Part shown: in pieces, positions 16,612-25,709 of the stretch
How positions within the stretch are numbered: position 1 is the first letter of the stretch
Layout of the letters: the number at the start of each line of letters is the position of its first letter
Assembly: GCA_944337235.1 (NCBI GenBank)
Contig: CALVLK010000012.1
Coordinates: 1 to 45,195, forward strand
Source of the DNA: an uncultured Clostridia bacterium
Lineage (GTDB): Bacteria; Bacillota; Clostridia; Christensenellales; Borkfalkiaceae
Direction of reading: 5' to 3'
Length of the DNA stretch: 45,195 nt
Made by a program: the position numbers and the translations under genes
Notes under the pieces: model-generated
The model's database searches: none
Seen by the model: only the letters and a program-made list of their open reading frames with translations
What the model was told of the DNA's origin: nothing

Positions 16612-17910
16612 ATGTCGCAGAGCATTGCGATTACCGTCAAGGACAAAATTGCCTCGACGCAGTTTGACGAGGTCGTTTCCTTTAACAGTGTATATGACCT
16701 CAACTTTACCTTCGACGCCGAGTGGGATGACTTTCCCACCCGCGTCGCCGTTGCCTTATGGGAGGGCGGATGCGCGCAGACGGTGTTTACGGGCAGCAAC
16801 TGCCGCATGCCGCTGATCTCCGCCCCCGCCTGCGACGGCGTCAGTCTCGGCGTGTACAGCATCAGCGGAGAGGACAGGATCGCCTCTTCTATGATCCGCC
16901 TGCGCTGCCGCCCGGGCGCACACGGCACGCCGCATGTCGTTGTGCCCTCTCTTTTAGAGCAGTTGTACGCGCTCATTGGGCAGCAGGATTGGACGATCTT
17001 TTCAGACAAGATCACACCCGGTGTCTACTCTGCGGTACAGGTGAACAAGGCGGGCTTTGTCACCGCGGGCTGGCGGCTCATCGAGGTGGGGGAGACGGGG
17101 CAGACGATGCCCGGGAGCACGCTTGCCGAGGGCGGCATCTTCTTCCGCAAGGAGACGAACGGCACCTATACGGCATGCCGCTACGAAAGCGGTACGCTTA
17201 CGCCGCTGCTCTCCTCCGCGCAGGCGTCGCTTGCGCACGGACTGACCGTGGGAAGCAAGACCTTCGACGGAACGGCAGCGGTGACGATCACGAAGAACGA
17301 CCTCGGCCTCCCCGATCTGGCGCTTTCGGGGGACTGGGAGGACATTGAGAACAACCCCATTCCCACGCCGTCATCGCTGTATGCGGGGAACGCGGTCGTC
17401 GTCAACGAGGCGGGCACGGGATTCGAGTTTGGCAGTGCGCCCGTGAGTTCGGTGAACGGGCAGAGCGGCGCGGTGACGATCACAAAGAACGATCTTGGTT
17501 TGCCCGATCTTGCCATTTCGGGGGAATGGGAGGACATTGCAAACAACCCTATTCCCACGCCGTCAACGCTCAATGCTGGCAATGCGATCGTCGTCAACGA
17601 GGCGGGTACGGGATTCGAGTTCGGCGGTGCGCCCGTGAGTTCGGTGAACGGACAGAGCGGCGCGGTGACGATCACGAAGAACGATCTCGGCCTGCCCGAT
17701 CTGGCGCTTTCGGGGGACTGGGAGGACATTGCAAACAACCCCATTCCCACGCCGTCCGTCAATGATATGGGGAAGGTGATCGCGGTGGACGGCACGGGGG
17801 CGTATGTGCTGAGCACGGCGGGGGCAAGCGCCTCCGGCATCACCTATGCAACGACGCTGCCGACGGCAAGCGACAGCTCGCCCTGTTTCGTCTTTGTGGA
17901 GGAGGACTGA
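16612..17910 (+). CDS. Phage tail-fibre or baseplate-like protein with 64-residue repeats
   Basis: A 432-residue protein. The N-terminal 125 residues (FTFDAEWDDFPTRVAVALWEGG, ending LLEQLYALIGQ) resemble the attachment domain of small Firmicutes phage structural proteins. After a linker come three 64-residue repeats starting at about 225, 289 and 353, each with TITKNDLGLPDLA, NNPIPTPS and SSVNGQSGAV, the last cut short; SVNGQSGAVTITKxDLGL is a typical phage fibre motif. It ends in a beta-rich tail. The SD is strong (GGGGAGGAG). The genes at 17910 and 18334 follow tightly and share the repeat. No other phage structural or replication gene is present nearby, so this is an orphan cassette: a prophage remnant or a domesticated fibre. 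A long quote limit prevents showing the repeat in full. Confidence 0.75.
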   Translation: MSQSIAITVKDKIASTQFDEVVSFNSVYDLNFTFDAEWDDFPTRVAVALWEGGCAQTVFTGSNCRMPLISAPACDGVSLGVYSISGEDRIASSMIRLRCRPGAHGTPHVVVPSLLEQLYALIGQQDWTIFSDKITPGVYSAVQVNKAGFVTAGWRLIEVGETGQTMPGSTLAEGGIFFRKETNGTYTACRYESGTLTPLLSSAQASLAHGLTVGSKTFDGTAAVTITKNDLGLPDLALSGDWEDIENNPIPTPSSLYAGNAVVVNEAGTGFEFGSAPVSSVNGQSGAVTITKNDLGLPDLAISGEWEDIANNPIPTPSTLNAGNAIVVNEAGTGFEFGGAPVSSVNGQSGAVTITKNDLGLPDLALSGDWEDIANNPIPTPSVNDMGKVIAVDGTGAYVLSTAGASASGITYATTLPTASDSSPCFVFVEED

Positions 17911-18314
17911 TGGCGATCATACAGGGAATTTGGAAGTTCCATGCGGCGCCTGCCGCTTCGGCGGAGGTGATCATAGAGGACGTCTCGTTTGTCACCACCG
18001 ACGGATACGATTATGACGCAATGATCTGCTATACGTCGGGAGGAACGGCGAGGATCTGCTATGGCGACATCTCGCTTGTGGTGTACAATGGTTCGTACGG
18101 ATGGGACTATGAGGAAGACCGGACGATTGATTTCGGCGAGACACCGCAGACCGTCTCCGACGCCTTTTACGCGTACATCACACAAAATGCAGACGCGCTC
18201 TCCGTGCAGGAAGAGGCAACGCCGCCCCATCTCTATGTGAGGAGCAAGGAGGGCGGAAGGCTGTATGCCAAGGTGACGGGGGCGGGGCTGCTGTACGCCA
18301 GGATCACGGTTTGA
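17910..18314 (+). CDS. Small protein of the tail-fibre-like cassette
   Basis: A 134-residue protein without signal peptide or membrane segment and with no family I recognise. It is rich in beta-prone, acidic and aromatic residues (GYDYDAMICYTSGG, YGWDYEED). Its ATG overlaps the upstream stop by one base and GGAGG lies before it, so it is probably coupled to the fibre-like protein and made in similar amounts. By position it may be a fibre chaperone, an adaptor or a structural subunit; this is inference only. Confidence 0.65.
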   Translation: MAIIQGIWKFHAAPAASAEVIIEDVSFVTTDGYDYDAMICYTSGGTARICYGDISLVVYNGSYGWDYEEDRTIDFGETPQTVSDAFYAYITQNADALSVQEEATPPHLYVRSKEGGRLYAKVTGAGLLYARITV

Positions 18315-18333
18315 ACATTTCAGGAGGTATATT

Positions 18334-18936
18334 ATGGCATGGATGAATAAGGCGCTGGGTTGGTCGGATGAGGATGTCTCGGCAATGAACTTCTCTCTCT
18401 CCGGCACGCAGCTGAACGGAGCGGTTACGCTCAAAGACGGTACGCAGAAGACGGCGTCTGTGACGCTCTCTCCCGCTGCGGTGGGGCTGCCGATGCCGAC
18501 GGCGCTGTATGCGGGCAACGCGCTCATCGTAAACAGCGCGGGCACGGGGTACGTGTTCGGGGAGTCGCCCGTCACCTCGGTGAACGGGCAGAGCGGCGCG
18601 GTGACGATCACAAAGTCCGATCTCGGCCTTGCGCGGCTGACGGCGGCGCGGCAGATGCCGCTGAGCGAGTCGGTCGACGCAGGGGCGGATCTGAATGAGC
18701 TAATCGATACGGGTTGTTATTGGACGCGCGGCATGGCGAGCGCAGCCATGTCGAACGCCCCGACCTCCGCCGACAATACGGGCGCCTCAGATTGCGACTG
18801 GTTTGTGATCGTGATGAACCGCGGGGATACGGACGAGTGTATCACGCAGATGGCGATCTCGCTGCGCGCCGACTGCGCCGTGCGCCTGCGCAACCGCACG
18901 GGGACGAGCTGGACGGCGTGGAAGACATTGATGTGA
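18334..18936 (+). CDS. Tail-fibre-like protein with pyocin-knob-like C-terminus
   Basis: A 200-residue protein. Residues about 50-98 repeat the module found three times in the gene at 16612 (YAGNALIVNSAGTGYVFG, then TSVNGQSGAVTITKSDLGL). The C-terminal half (DLNELIDTGCYW ... RNRTGTSWTAWKTL) looks like the knob domain of phage and pyocin fibres that binds sugars or peptidoglycan surfaces. It is therefore a likely receptor-binding tip. AGGAGGT precedes the ATG. No terminator follows directly; the next small gene begins 44 nt on. Confidence 0.72.
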   Translation: MAWMNKALGWSDEDVSAMNFSLSGTQLNGAVTLKDGTQKTASVTLSPAAVGLPMPTALYAGNALIVNSAGTGYVFGESPVTSVNGQSGAVTITKSDLGLARLTAARQMPLSESVDAGADLNELIDTGCYWTRGMASAAMSNAPTSADNTGASDCDWFVIVMNRGDTDECITQMAISLRADCAVRLRNRTGTSWTAWKTLM

Positions 18937-18979
18937 GCGCATTCTGCAATATCTGCGGTGTATTGCGCAAGATGAGGAT

Positions 18980-19246
18980 GTGACATATCTGAAACACAAC
19001 GTCGAGGTGATCGCACGCTTCAGGCGGGAAGGGGGACTGTATCCGCTGCGCATCGTGTGGGAGGACGGGCGCGTCTTTGCGATCGAGCGCGTCCTTTCGC
19101 AGGAGTATGCGCCCGCGCGTACGGCGGGGCGGCTGTGCATCCGCTACCTGTGTACGATCGCGGGGAAGCGGCGCGCCCTCTATTTCGAGGAGCATGCGCG
19201 GCGCTGGTTTGTCGAGATCCCCGCCGCCCCCTATGGCGGCAAATAG
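18980..19246 (+). CDS. Conserved small protein of unknown function
   Basis: An 88-residue basic protein starting GTG at 18980. It reads VEVIARFRREGGLYPLRIVW, DGRVFAIERVL, then CIRYLCTIAGKRRALYFEE and RWFVE. I recall similar short proteins in Clostridia, with a beta-barrel-like pattern, but no function. It lacks signal peptide, membrane segment and zinc motif. The SD is weak (GAGG close to the start). It ends at a bidirectional terminator shared with leuS and seems not to belong to the phage-like cassette. Confidence 0.65.
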   Translation: MTYLKHNVEVIARFRREGGLYPLRIVWEDGRVFAIERVLSQEYAPARTAGRLCIRYLCTIAGKRRALYFEEHARRWFVEIPAAPYGGK

Positions 19247-19273
19247 AAAAGAGCCCGATCATCGGGCTCTTTT
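19247..19273. terminator. Bidirectional terminator between the small gene and leuS
   Basis: AAAA-GAGCCCGA-tca-TCGGGCTC-TTTT: a perfect stem with A and T runs on both sides, serving the plus-strand gene and leuS. Confidence 0.9.
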
Positions 19274-19293
19274 GCCGTTGCAAAAAGGATAGC

Positions 19294-21720
19294 TTACACG
19301 ATGAGATTGACAAGCCGTCCGGGCACGACAATGCATTTTTTGACGGGGCTGCCGTTTACGCGTGCCTGCACCTCGGCAAGCGAGAGTGCACGCGCCTGGA
19401 TCTCTTCCCTGCTGCTGCCGTTTGCGAACATGGCGCGGCAGACGATCTTGCTGTTGACCTGTACGGCGTATTCGCTCTCGTCCAGGACGAGTGCGGCAGC
19501 ATCCTCTTTGGGGTAGGACTGCTCAAAGACAAATCCCTTGCCGCCCGTCTGCTGCCAGAGCTCCTCGCAGAAATGGGGGGCGAACGGGGCGAGCAGCAGA
19601 AGGAGATCCTTCGCCGTTGCCTTCAGAAGGGGGATATTGCGCCGATCAAGCGCGTCGTATTTGTTGATGGCATTGACAAGCTCCATCAGCCTTGCCACGG
19701 CGGTGTTGAAGGAGAAGGCCTCCAGATCGTGCGAGACGCGCTGAATGGCATAGTTGCGTGCATAGTTGAGCTGCTTTTCTTCGCTGCCGAACGCCGCTCC
19801 CTCCTCCTCGGGATACTGACAGATCTTGAGGATGAGTTTTTCCACGCGGTCGAGGAACTTGGCGATCGCCTTGATGCCGTCGTCGCTCCAGGGGCCGCCC
19901 TCGGTATAGGAGAACCCGAACATCAGGTACAGGCGGAAGGCGTCAGAGCCGTATTCCTGCACATATTCGTCGGGCGAGACGATGTTGCCGTGCGACTTGC
20001 TCATGCGGTTGCCGTCCGGGCCGAGGATGACGCCCTGGTGGACGAGACGGCGGAAGGGCTCGTCGAAGTCGAGATATCCCATGTCGCGCAGCGCCTTGGT
20101 GAAGAAGCGCGCATACAGCAGGTGCATGCAGGCGTGCTCGGCGCCGCCCACATAGGTGTCGACGGGCAGCAGCCTGTCAACCGCCTCGCGCGAGAAGGGG
20201 AGTTTGTCGTTGTGCGCGTCGGCATAGCGCAGGTAGTACCAGCTCGAGCAGACAAAGGTGTCGAGCGTGTCGGGATCGCGCTGCGCCTCGCCCCCGCACT
20301 TGGGGCAGACGGCGTGCATGAATTTTTCGTGTTTTGCGAGCGGAGATTTGCCGTCCGGGTGGAACTCCACATCGTAGGGCAGCCTGACGGGCAGATCCTT
20401 TTCGGGTACGGGCACGGCGCCGCAGACGGGGCAGTGGATGACGGGGATGGGCGCGCCCCAATAGCGTTGCCGCGAGACCAGCCAGTCGCGCAGGCGGTAG
20501 TTGACCTTCTTGCCGCCCTTGCCTAGCTTGGCAAGATAGTTTGCGATCTCGCTGCGCGCCTCTTCGCCGACGAGCCCGTCAAAGTTGAGCGAATTGACCA
20601 CGATGCCGTCCTCCGTGAAGGGGAGTTCGGTCTGCCCGCCCTGGCGCTCGATGACCTTCACAATGGGAAGGCCGTATTTTGTCGCAAAGGCGAAATCGCG
20701 CTCGTCGTGCGCGGGGACCGCCATCACGGCGCCCGTGCCGTAGGTAGCAAGGACGTAGTCTGCAATATAGATGGGCACGCGCTTTCCGTTGACGGGGTTG
20801 GTGCAGTATGCGCCCGTAAAGACGCCCGTCTTTTCGCGTGTGGTCGAGAGCCGCTCGATCTCGTTGATCTTGGACGTTTCGACGATATAATCTCCGACCG
20901 CCTGCTGCTGCCCGGGCGTGGTGATCTTGGCGACGAGCGGATGCTCGGGCGCCAGCACGACGTAGGTCACGCCGTATATCGTGTCGCAGCGGGTGGTGAA
21001 TACGCGGATCTTGTCCCCCGTTTCGCATTCGAACTCTACCTCGCAGCCAACAGACTTTCCGATCCAGTTGCGCTGCATCGCCTTGGTCTTTTCCGGCCAG
21101 TCCAGGTCGTCGAGCCCGTTGAGCAGTTCCTCGGCATATTCCGTGATCTTGAAGAACCACTGGGTGAGGTGCTTGCGCACGACCTGCGTGGAACAGCGCT
21201 CGCAGCGGCCGTCTACCACCTGTTCGTTGGCGAGCACGGTCTGGCAGGAGGGGCACCAGTTGACGGGCGCCTCCTTGCGGTAGGCGAGCCCCCTCTTGTA
21301 CAGCTGCAGGAACATCCACTGCGTCCATTTGTAGTAGCTCTCGTCGCAGGTCTTGATCTCGGCAGACCAGTCGAACATGGCGCCCATCGCCCTGAGCTGC
21401 TGCTCCATGGTGGCGATGTTTTTCTCGGTGGAGTCCTTGGGGTGGATGCCCGTCTTGATGGCGTAGTTTTCGGCGGGGAGCCCGAAGGCGTCGAAGCCGA
21501 TGGGCTGGAATACATTGTAGCCCTGCATGCGTTTGAAGCGGGCATAGGAGTCCGTCGGCCCATAGTTGTACCAGTGCCCGATGTGCAGCTTTGCGCCGGA
21601 GGGGTAGGAAAACATCTCGAGCACATAGCATTTGGGTTTGTCGCTCTTTTCGTTGAAGCGGTTGAACTTCGCCTTCTCCCAGCGCGCCTGCCACTTCTTT
21701 TCAATTTCTTTCATGTCCAT
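19294..21720 (-). CDS. leuS: Leucyl-tRNA synthetase
   Basis: It charges tRNA-Leu with leucine in the cytoplasm; a class I synthetase of 808 residues, normal for bacteria. HIGH lies at residues 46-49 ([10 protein letters not shown]) and the KMSKS loop is RMSKS near residue 573. A zinc-type knuckle CPSCQTVL...CERC and a CP1 editing domain ([38 protein letters not shown]) are present, so misloaded norvaline or isoleucine can be removed. I chose the ATG at 21720: an in-frame upstream start at 21786 would place the promoter (21758-21786) inside the coding region. Confidence 0.98.
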   Translation of the reverse strand: MDMKEIEKKWQARWEKAKFNRFNEKSDKPKCYVLEMFSYPSGAKLHIGHWYNYGPTDSYARFKRMQGYNVFQPIGFDAFGLPAENYAIKTGIHPKDSTEKNIATMEQQLRAMGAMFDWSAEIKTCDESYYKWTQWMFLQLYKRGLAYRKEAPVNWCPSCQTVLANEQVVDGRCERCSTQVVRKHLTQWFFKITEYAEELLNGLDDLDWPEKTKAMQRNWIGKSVGCEVEFECETGDKIRVFTTRCDTIYGVTYVVLAPEHPLVAKITTPGQQQAVGDYIVETSKINEIERLSTTREKTGVFTGAYCTNPVNGKRVPIYIADYVLATYGTGAVMAVPAHDERDFAFATKYGLPIVKVIERQGGQTELPFTEDGIVVNSLNFDGLVGEEARSEIANYLAKLGKGGKKVNYRLRDWLVSRQRYWGAPIPVIHCPVCGAVPVPEKDLPVRLPYDVEFHPDGKSPLAKHEKFMHAVCPKCGGEAQRDPDTLDTFVCSSWYYLRYADAHNDKLPFSREAVDRLLPVDTYVGGAEHACMHLLYARFFTKALRDMGYLDFDEPFRRLVHQGVILGPDGNRMSKSHGNIVSPDEYVQEYGSDAFRLYLMFGFSYTEGGPWSDDGIKAIAKFLDRVEKLILKICQYPEEEGAAFGSEEKQLNYARNYAIQRVSHDLEAFSFNTAVARLMELVNAINKYDALDRRNIPLLKATAKDLLLLLAPFAPHFCEELWQQTGGKGFVFEQSYPKEDAAALVLDESEYAVQVNSKIVCRAMFANGSSREEIQARALSLAEVQARVNGSPVKKCIVVPGRLVNLIV

Positions 21721-21757
21721 ATCGTCGTATTGCTCCGATGGTACTTTGGTTTTGAGT

Positions 21758-21786
21758 ATTTTACTATATTTGGCAATGTCTGTCAA
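21758..21786 (-). promoter_or_regulatory. leuS promoter
   Basis: On the minus strand TTGACA (21786-21781), 17-nt spacer, TAAAAT (21763-21758). The leader of about 30 nt carries no T-box, unlike thrS. Confidence 0.85.
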
Positions 21787-21874
21787 GTAAAACGGCCGCC
21801 CGTTGCCGTCTTGGCATGTTTTCCTGTCCGCCGCGACCCTTGCGCGCCCTTTTGCGCCGTGGGGCGGGTTTTGG

Positions 21875-21906
21875 GGAAAAAAGAAGCGGGATCGAGGATC
21901 CCGCTT
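21875..21906 (-). terminator. Terminator of the zinc-uptake operon
   Basis: On the minus strand AAGCGGGATC-ctc-GATCCCGCTT is followed by CTTTTTTCCCC. Confidence 0.88.
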
Positions 21907-21999
21907 CCGCCGAAGTTCGGCAGCTGTGACTGCCCGGTCGATTGATAGTCCGTTTCACATCGCGGCAGCACAGAGACAGTATGGTCCGTTTGGTGCGAT

Positions 22000-22851
22000 T
22001 CATGCCCGCCGCGCCCGCCTCGCGGCAAAACCCGCAGCGCTGAAGATCAGGAAGGCAATGAGATCGACGGCGACGATGGTCGAGCCCGTGGGGGTCATCA
22101 GCCAGATGGAGGCGAGAATGCCGATGAGTGCGCAGAGAACGGAGACGCACGCCGAGGAGATGACAACGCCCTTGAAACTCCTGAACAGGCCCATTCCGCA
22201 CAGTGCGGGGAATATGACGAGGGCAGAGATGAGCAGCGAGCCCACGAGGTTCATGGCAAGCACGATGATGACGGCGATGACGACGGCGATGAGCAGGTTG
22301 TAGATCCCCGTCTTTACCCCCGTCGCCTTGGCGAATGTTTCGTCGAATGTGATGGCAAAGATCTTGTGATAGAAGAGGATGTACAGCACGGTGACCGCGA
22401 CGGACATGACGATGCAGATCCAAAGATCGGTCTGCGTGAGCGCCAGAATGGAGGTGGAGCCGAAGAGCGTTGTGCAGACGTCGCCGGATACGTTGGGCGA
22501 GTCGGAGAGGTTGTAGATGAGATATCCCAGGGCGAGCGCCGATACGGAGATCATGGCGAGGGACGCGTCGCCGTTGAGTTTTGTCTTTCTGCTGCTCGTG
22601 CAAAGGAGCAGGACGGCGGCGGCGATGGTCACGGGGAGGATGATGATCATCTGATTGGTCAGTCCCGCAACGGCGGCGACCGCCATCGCGCCGAAGGCGA
22701 CGTGCGAGAGCCCGTCCCCGATAAAGGAGAAGCGCTTGAGCACGAGCGTGACGCCGAGCAGCGAGGAGCAGAGGGCGATCAGCGTGCCCACGACAAGCGC
22801 ATACCAGACGAAGGGGTAGTCGAAGAAGGTGAGAAATTCGGAAAAGCTCAT
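22000..22851 (-). CDS. znuB: Zinc/manganese ABC transporter permease, ZnuB-like
   Basis: The membrane subunit of a cluster 9 (ZnuABC/MntABC-type) metal importer, 283 residues with about eight or nine membrane segments. Typical segments are LVLKRFSFIGDGLSHVAFGAMAVA near residue 40, VCTTLFGSTSIL, and SLLISALVIFPAL in the C-terminal half. It overlaps the ATPase gene by 4 nt (ATGA) and has GGAGG before its ATG. Zinc rather than manganese is inferred from the His-rich binding protein in the same operon. Confidence 0.93.
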   Translation of the reverse strand: MSFSEFLTFFDYPFVWYALVVGTLIALCSSLLGVTLVLKRFSFIGDGLSHVAFGAMAVAAVAGLTNQMIIILPVTIAAAVLLLCTSSRKTKLNGDASLAMISVSALALGYLIYNLSDSPNVSGDVCTTLFGSTSILALTQTDLWICIVMSVAVTVLYILFYHKIFAITFDETFAKATGVKTGIYNLLIAVVIAVIIVLAMNLVGSLLISALVIFPALCGMGLFRSFKGVVISSACVSVLCALIGILASIWLMTPTGSTIVAVDLIAFLIFSAAGFAARRARRA

Positions 22852-23564
22852 GCCTCTGCCTCCGCAAAAAAGAGTTTCCCGGCGTCGCTCGCGGCATATT
22901 GCGCCAGTGTGCCGAAGGTGCATCCGCCGTGCATGACGTGCAGAACGTGCGTCGCGTAGCTGCGCACGGCGGGCAGATCGTGCGAGACCATGATGATCGT
23001 GATGCCCTCGTCGCGGTTGAGCGAGGCGATCAGTTCGTACAGTTCGGCGGTCACCTTGGGGTCGAGTCCTGCGGCGGGTTCGTCGAGCAGGAGCAGATCG
23101 CCCGTCGCGCACAGGGCGCGCGCGAGCAGCACGCGCTGCTGCTGTCCGCCCGAGAGCTCGCGGTAGCAGCGCTTTTTTAGATGCCCGATGCCCAGACGCG
23201 CCATCTTCTCCTGCGCCAGTCCCTTCTCCTGTTTGCGGAAGAAGGGGCGGAGTCCGCTCTTGGCAAGGAAGCCGGAGAGGACGATCTCCTCCACTGTGGC
23301 AGGGAAATCGCGCTGCACGGGGGTCTGCTGCGGCAGATAGCCCACGGTTACCCGTTCCGCCCATGCAATACTGCCCGAGAGGGATGGCTGCAGGGAGAGC
23401 AGCGTTTTGACGAGCGTGCTCTTGCCGCTTCCGTTTTCGCCGATGATGCAAAGGTAATCTCCCCGTTCGAGGGTGAAACTGACGCCATCGGCGACGGGGT
23501 GCCCCTCGTAGCCGAGTGAGAGATCCTTGCAGGCGAGCAATATGTTTTCAGATAATTCCTGCAT
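22848..23564 (-). CDS. znuC: Zinc ABC transporter ATP-binding protein, ZnuC-like
   Basis: The cytoplasmic ATPase of the metal importer, 238 residues. Walker A is GENGSGKST (about residues 42-50), the Q-loop is YLPQQ, the ABC signature is ELSGGQQQR (about 137-145), Walker B is LLLLDEPAAGLD, and the switch His is in VSHD. The motif GYLPQQTPVQRDFPATVEEIV fits metal-transport ATPases. It lies 9 nt downstream of the binding-protein gene and overlaps the permease gene. Confidence 0.95.
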   Translation of the reverse strand: MQELSENILLACKDLSLGYEGHPVADGVSFTLERGDYLCIIGENGSGKSTLVKTLLSLQPSLSGSIAWAERVTVGYLPQQTPVQRDFPATVEEIVLSGFLAKSGLRPFFRKQEKGLAQEKMARLGIGHLKKRCYRELSGGQQQRVLLARALCATGDLLLLDEPAAGLDPKVTAELYELIASLNRDEGITIIMVSHDLPAVRSYATHVLHVMHGGCTFGTLAQYAASDAGKLFFAEAEA

Positions 23565-23573
23565 GATCTCACC

Positions 23574-24416
23574 TCAGTTGAGCGCCTGTTCGAGGGCGGC
23601 GGCGTTCTCCCGCATGAGCGAAAGATAGGTCATGCCCTCGTCGATCTGCGCCTGCGTGACGGACTGCAGCGAGTTCATCTGTACGATGGAAAGCGCGCTG
23701 TTTCGGGCGTTGGCGATGATGGCGTTCGCAATGTCGCGGTTGGAGCCCTCGAGCACGATGACGCAGGGGATGTCGTTCTCCTCCACGGCGTGGACGAGGT
23801 TGAGGATGGTCGCAAAGCTCGCCTCCGATTCGGCAGAGCAGCCCGAGAAGGCGGCATAGTACGAGAGTCCGTAATCCTCGCACAGATAGCGGAAGGGGAA
23901 TCTGTCGCCGAACACGAGGGTGGTGCGCACGGCGGAGGATACGATCTCCTCCAGCTCTCCGTCAAGGGTCTGCAGCTCGCGCAGGTAGGCGGCGAGATTA
24001 TCTTCGTACGGCGCGGCGGCAACAAGGTCGCTCAGGGGGCGCGCCGCGGCGGAGGCCTCGTCGTGGTTGTGTTCCTCTGCGCCCGGGACCTCCTCCTCGG
24101 CAAGGGCGCGCTCGCCCAGCGCCTCGAGCAGATCGATGCATACCATGGCGGGGTTGGCAGAGTTTCCGCCGTCGGGCAGAACGTCGCCGATCCAGTCGTC
24201 CGACTCGCCCCCGACGTAGAGCGTCTCGCTTGTGGCGCGCGCCTCCTGTAAAACGTCGGTGAGGTGTTCGCACAGGACCTCCGCATTGCGGACGGAGAGC
24301 CAGATGTGCTCGTCCTGTTCGGCGTGGTCATGTCCGTTTTTCGTGCAGGCAGAAAAACCGGTCAGCGCGAGGACGAAGGACGCTGCTGCCAACAGGCAGG
24401 AAAACAGTTTTTTCAT
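23574..24416 (-). CDS. Zinc-binding lipoprotein, ZnuA-like, with rearranged segment order
   Basis: The substrate-binding lipoprotein of the zinc importer, 280 residues; lipobox FSAC, Cys24. The C-terminal half is as expected: TTLVFGDRFPFRYL, YYAAFSGCSAE, MTYLSLMREN. The N-terminal half is not. In related proteins, as I recall them, the order is N-domain with a His ligand, YVGGESDxW, a His/Glu-rich loop, then DEHVWLSxxNA. Here DEHIWLSVRNA comes first (residues 35-45), directly after the signal peptide; YVGGESDDW (67-75) and the loop with EEHNHDE (114-120) follow, and the N-domain (about 80 residues) is absent. The frame is open throughout. It may be a degraded or altered binder. Its start overlaps the upstream gene by 4 nt. 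Confidence 0.85.
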   Translation of the reverse strand: MKKLFSCLLAAASFVLALTGFSACTKNGHDHAEQDEHIWLSVRNAEVLCEHLTDVLQEARATSETLYVGGESDDWIGDVLPDGGNSANPAMVCIDLLEALGERALAEEEVPGAEEHNHDEASAAARPLSDLVAAAPYEDNLAAYLRELQTLDGELEEIVSSAVRTTLVFGDRFPFRYLCEDYGLSYYAAFSGCSAESEASFATILNLVHAVEENDIPCVIVLEGSNRDIANAIIANARNSALSIVQMNSLQSVTQAQIDEGMTYLSLMRENAAALEQALN

Positions 24417-25120
24417 GCGGCTGCCCTCCCTGTCTCGCCCTTGGCGGGGTGCAGAATGCGCTCCGTCCGCGCGGCACCCACGGCCGCGGCGATGCTTGCT
24501 GCCAGCGCGACGAGGGCGAGAAGGACGTTCCAGATGAGATCCGTCCGGACCGAGCAGGCGGGGTTGCCGCTGCAATAGCCGCTGATTATGGGCCCGTTCA
24601 GAAGGGATATGACGATATTTGCGGCAATGAACAGCAGGATGCAGAGCGCATGGCAGAGTACAGATACCCGGATGAGGCCGGCGTCTCTGTTGCGCAGCGT
24701 GAACAAAAAGCAGACGGCGGCGACGACGGCTGCCGCGGCGGCAACGAGAAAGGAAATGAGAATGAATACCGCGCTCAGCCGGGTCTCCGTGCCCGCCCAG
24801 TAATAGAAGTAAGAGATGTCGCCGTAGTCGACGGATTCAAACGCGCCGCTCAGCAGCGCTCCCATCGCCTGGAAGCCGGAGACGGAGATTTCCACGCCGC
24901 CTGCGACGTCTGTGTTGTGGATGTAAAAGCCCTTGGCTGCAAAGAGCAGCACCATGACGATACTGACGACGAGCGCGCCTGCGGTGAGGGCAAGGGCGAC
25001 GGGGCGCCGTTTTGCACATGCAAGGCGGTAGCGCTCCTCGCGCTCCTCCCTACGCCTGCGCGCCTCTGCCGCCGCACGGGCGGCGTTGCGTCTGTTGTTA
25101 TTCTGATTGGTCTGAGCCAT
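24413..25120 (-). CDS. Hypothetical four-helix membrane protein in the zinc operon
   Basis: A 235-residue protein with a very basic N-terminus (NNNRRNAARAAAEARRRREE) and four predicted membrane segments near residues 42-62, 118-141, 150-172 and 192-214. Between the first two lies an extracellular loop with FYIHNTDVAGGVEISVSGFQ. I do not recognise a family. It lies between a metal-associated lipoprotein gene and the binding-protein gene and overlaps the latter by 4 nt, so a role in zinc uptake or its control is suggested by context only. Confidence 0.75.
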   Translation of the reverse strand: MAQTNQNNNRRNAARAAAEARRRREEREERYRLACAKRRPVALALTAGALVVSIVMVLLFAAKGFYIHNTDVAGGVEISVSGFQAMGALLSGAFESVDYGDISYFYYWAGTETRLSAVFILISFLVAAAAAVVAAVCFLFTLRNRDAGLIRVSVLCHALCILLFIAANIVISLLNGPIISGYCSGNPACSVRTDLIWNVLLALVALAASIAAAVGAARTERILHPAKGETGRAAA

Positions 25121-25139
25121 TTTATTATTCTCCTTATGA

Positions 25140-25673
25140 TTATTGCGTCACATAGTATTGCAGTCCGCTGCCGTCGATCTCCGTCAGGGACTGTACGGCA
25201 AAGCGGTACATATAGATCTGTTCCGTATCGTCGGTGGGGTTGCCCGCCGCGTCAAACGCCCATACGTTGATGTAGCAGCGCTGTGCGTCGACAAGGGCGC
25301 CGTCGATGTGGATCCATGTCTTGTCCGATGTGTCATCGCTCTGGTTTTTTGCCGCGGGAAGGGCGCCGCCGTACTCTAAGATGAACCCGATGATGGTGTC
25401 CTGTCCGCAGGTACAGCCGTAACCCGAGGAGCACTTTCTCACGCCGCAGACGTATTCCTCGCCCGTGACCGCATCTGTGATCTCATAGACGAAACAGTCG
25501 AGCTTGATGGTGGAGCCAAGGTACTGTTCGGGAAAGAGCAGCATGTTGCTCATGACGCGGAAGTACGAAGTCTCGGTGAGGGTATAATGTTTGGGGTTCT
25601 GCCCGCATGCCGAAAAAAGGCACAGGCAGCCGAGGATAAGCGGGGCAAAAATGCGATATAGTGAATGTTTCAT
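25140..25673 (-). CDS. Lipoprotein of the zinc operon, possible OB-fold metal-associated protein
   Basis: A 177-residue predicted lipoprotein (lipobox FSAC, Cys23). The mature part starts with FRVMSNMLLFPEQYLGSTIKLDCFVYE, a pattern I recall from small OB-fold-like lipoproteins encoded beside zinc ABC transporters in Clostridia. Cysteines cluster in VCGVRKCSSGYGCTCGQD (about residues 76-93), and WIHIDGAL follows. A metal-binding or metal-delivery role is inferred. I chose the ATG at 25673 with SD CGGAG; an earlier in-frame start at 25793 would place 40 residues before the signal peptide and run through the hairpin at 25710-25789. Confidence 0.75.
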   Translation of the reverse strand: MKHSLYRIFAPLILGCLCLFSACGQNPKHYTLTETSYFRVMSNMLLFPEQYLGSTIKLDCFVYEITDAVTGEEYVCGVRKCSSGYGCTCGQDTIIGFILEYGGALPAAKNQSDDTSDKTWIHIDGALVDAQRCYINVWAFDAAGNPTDDTEQIYMYRFAVQSLTEIDGSGLQYYVTQ

Positions 25674-25709
25674 GATGTTCTCCGATAAAAATATTAAAAA
25701 AATCGCATG

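Noticed and set aside
19057-20526. A 489-codon plus-strand ORF opposite leuS
   Set aside because: It lies antisense to the fully conserved leuS and has no SD or family pattern; GC-rich DNA makes long antisense ORFs.
21721-21786. N-terminal extension of leuS by 22 codons
   Set aside because: The segment contains the leuS promoter, so it cannot be normally translated from that transcript.
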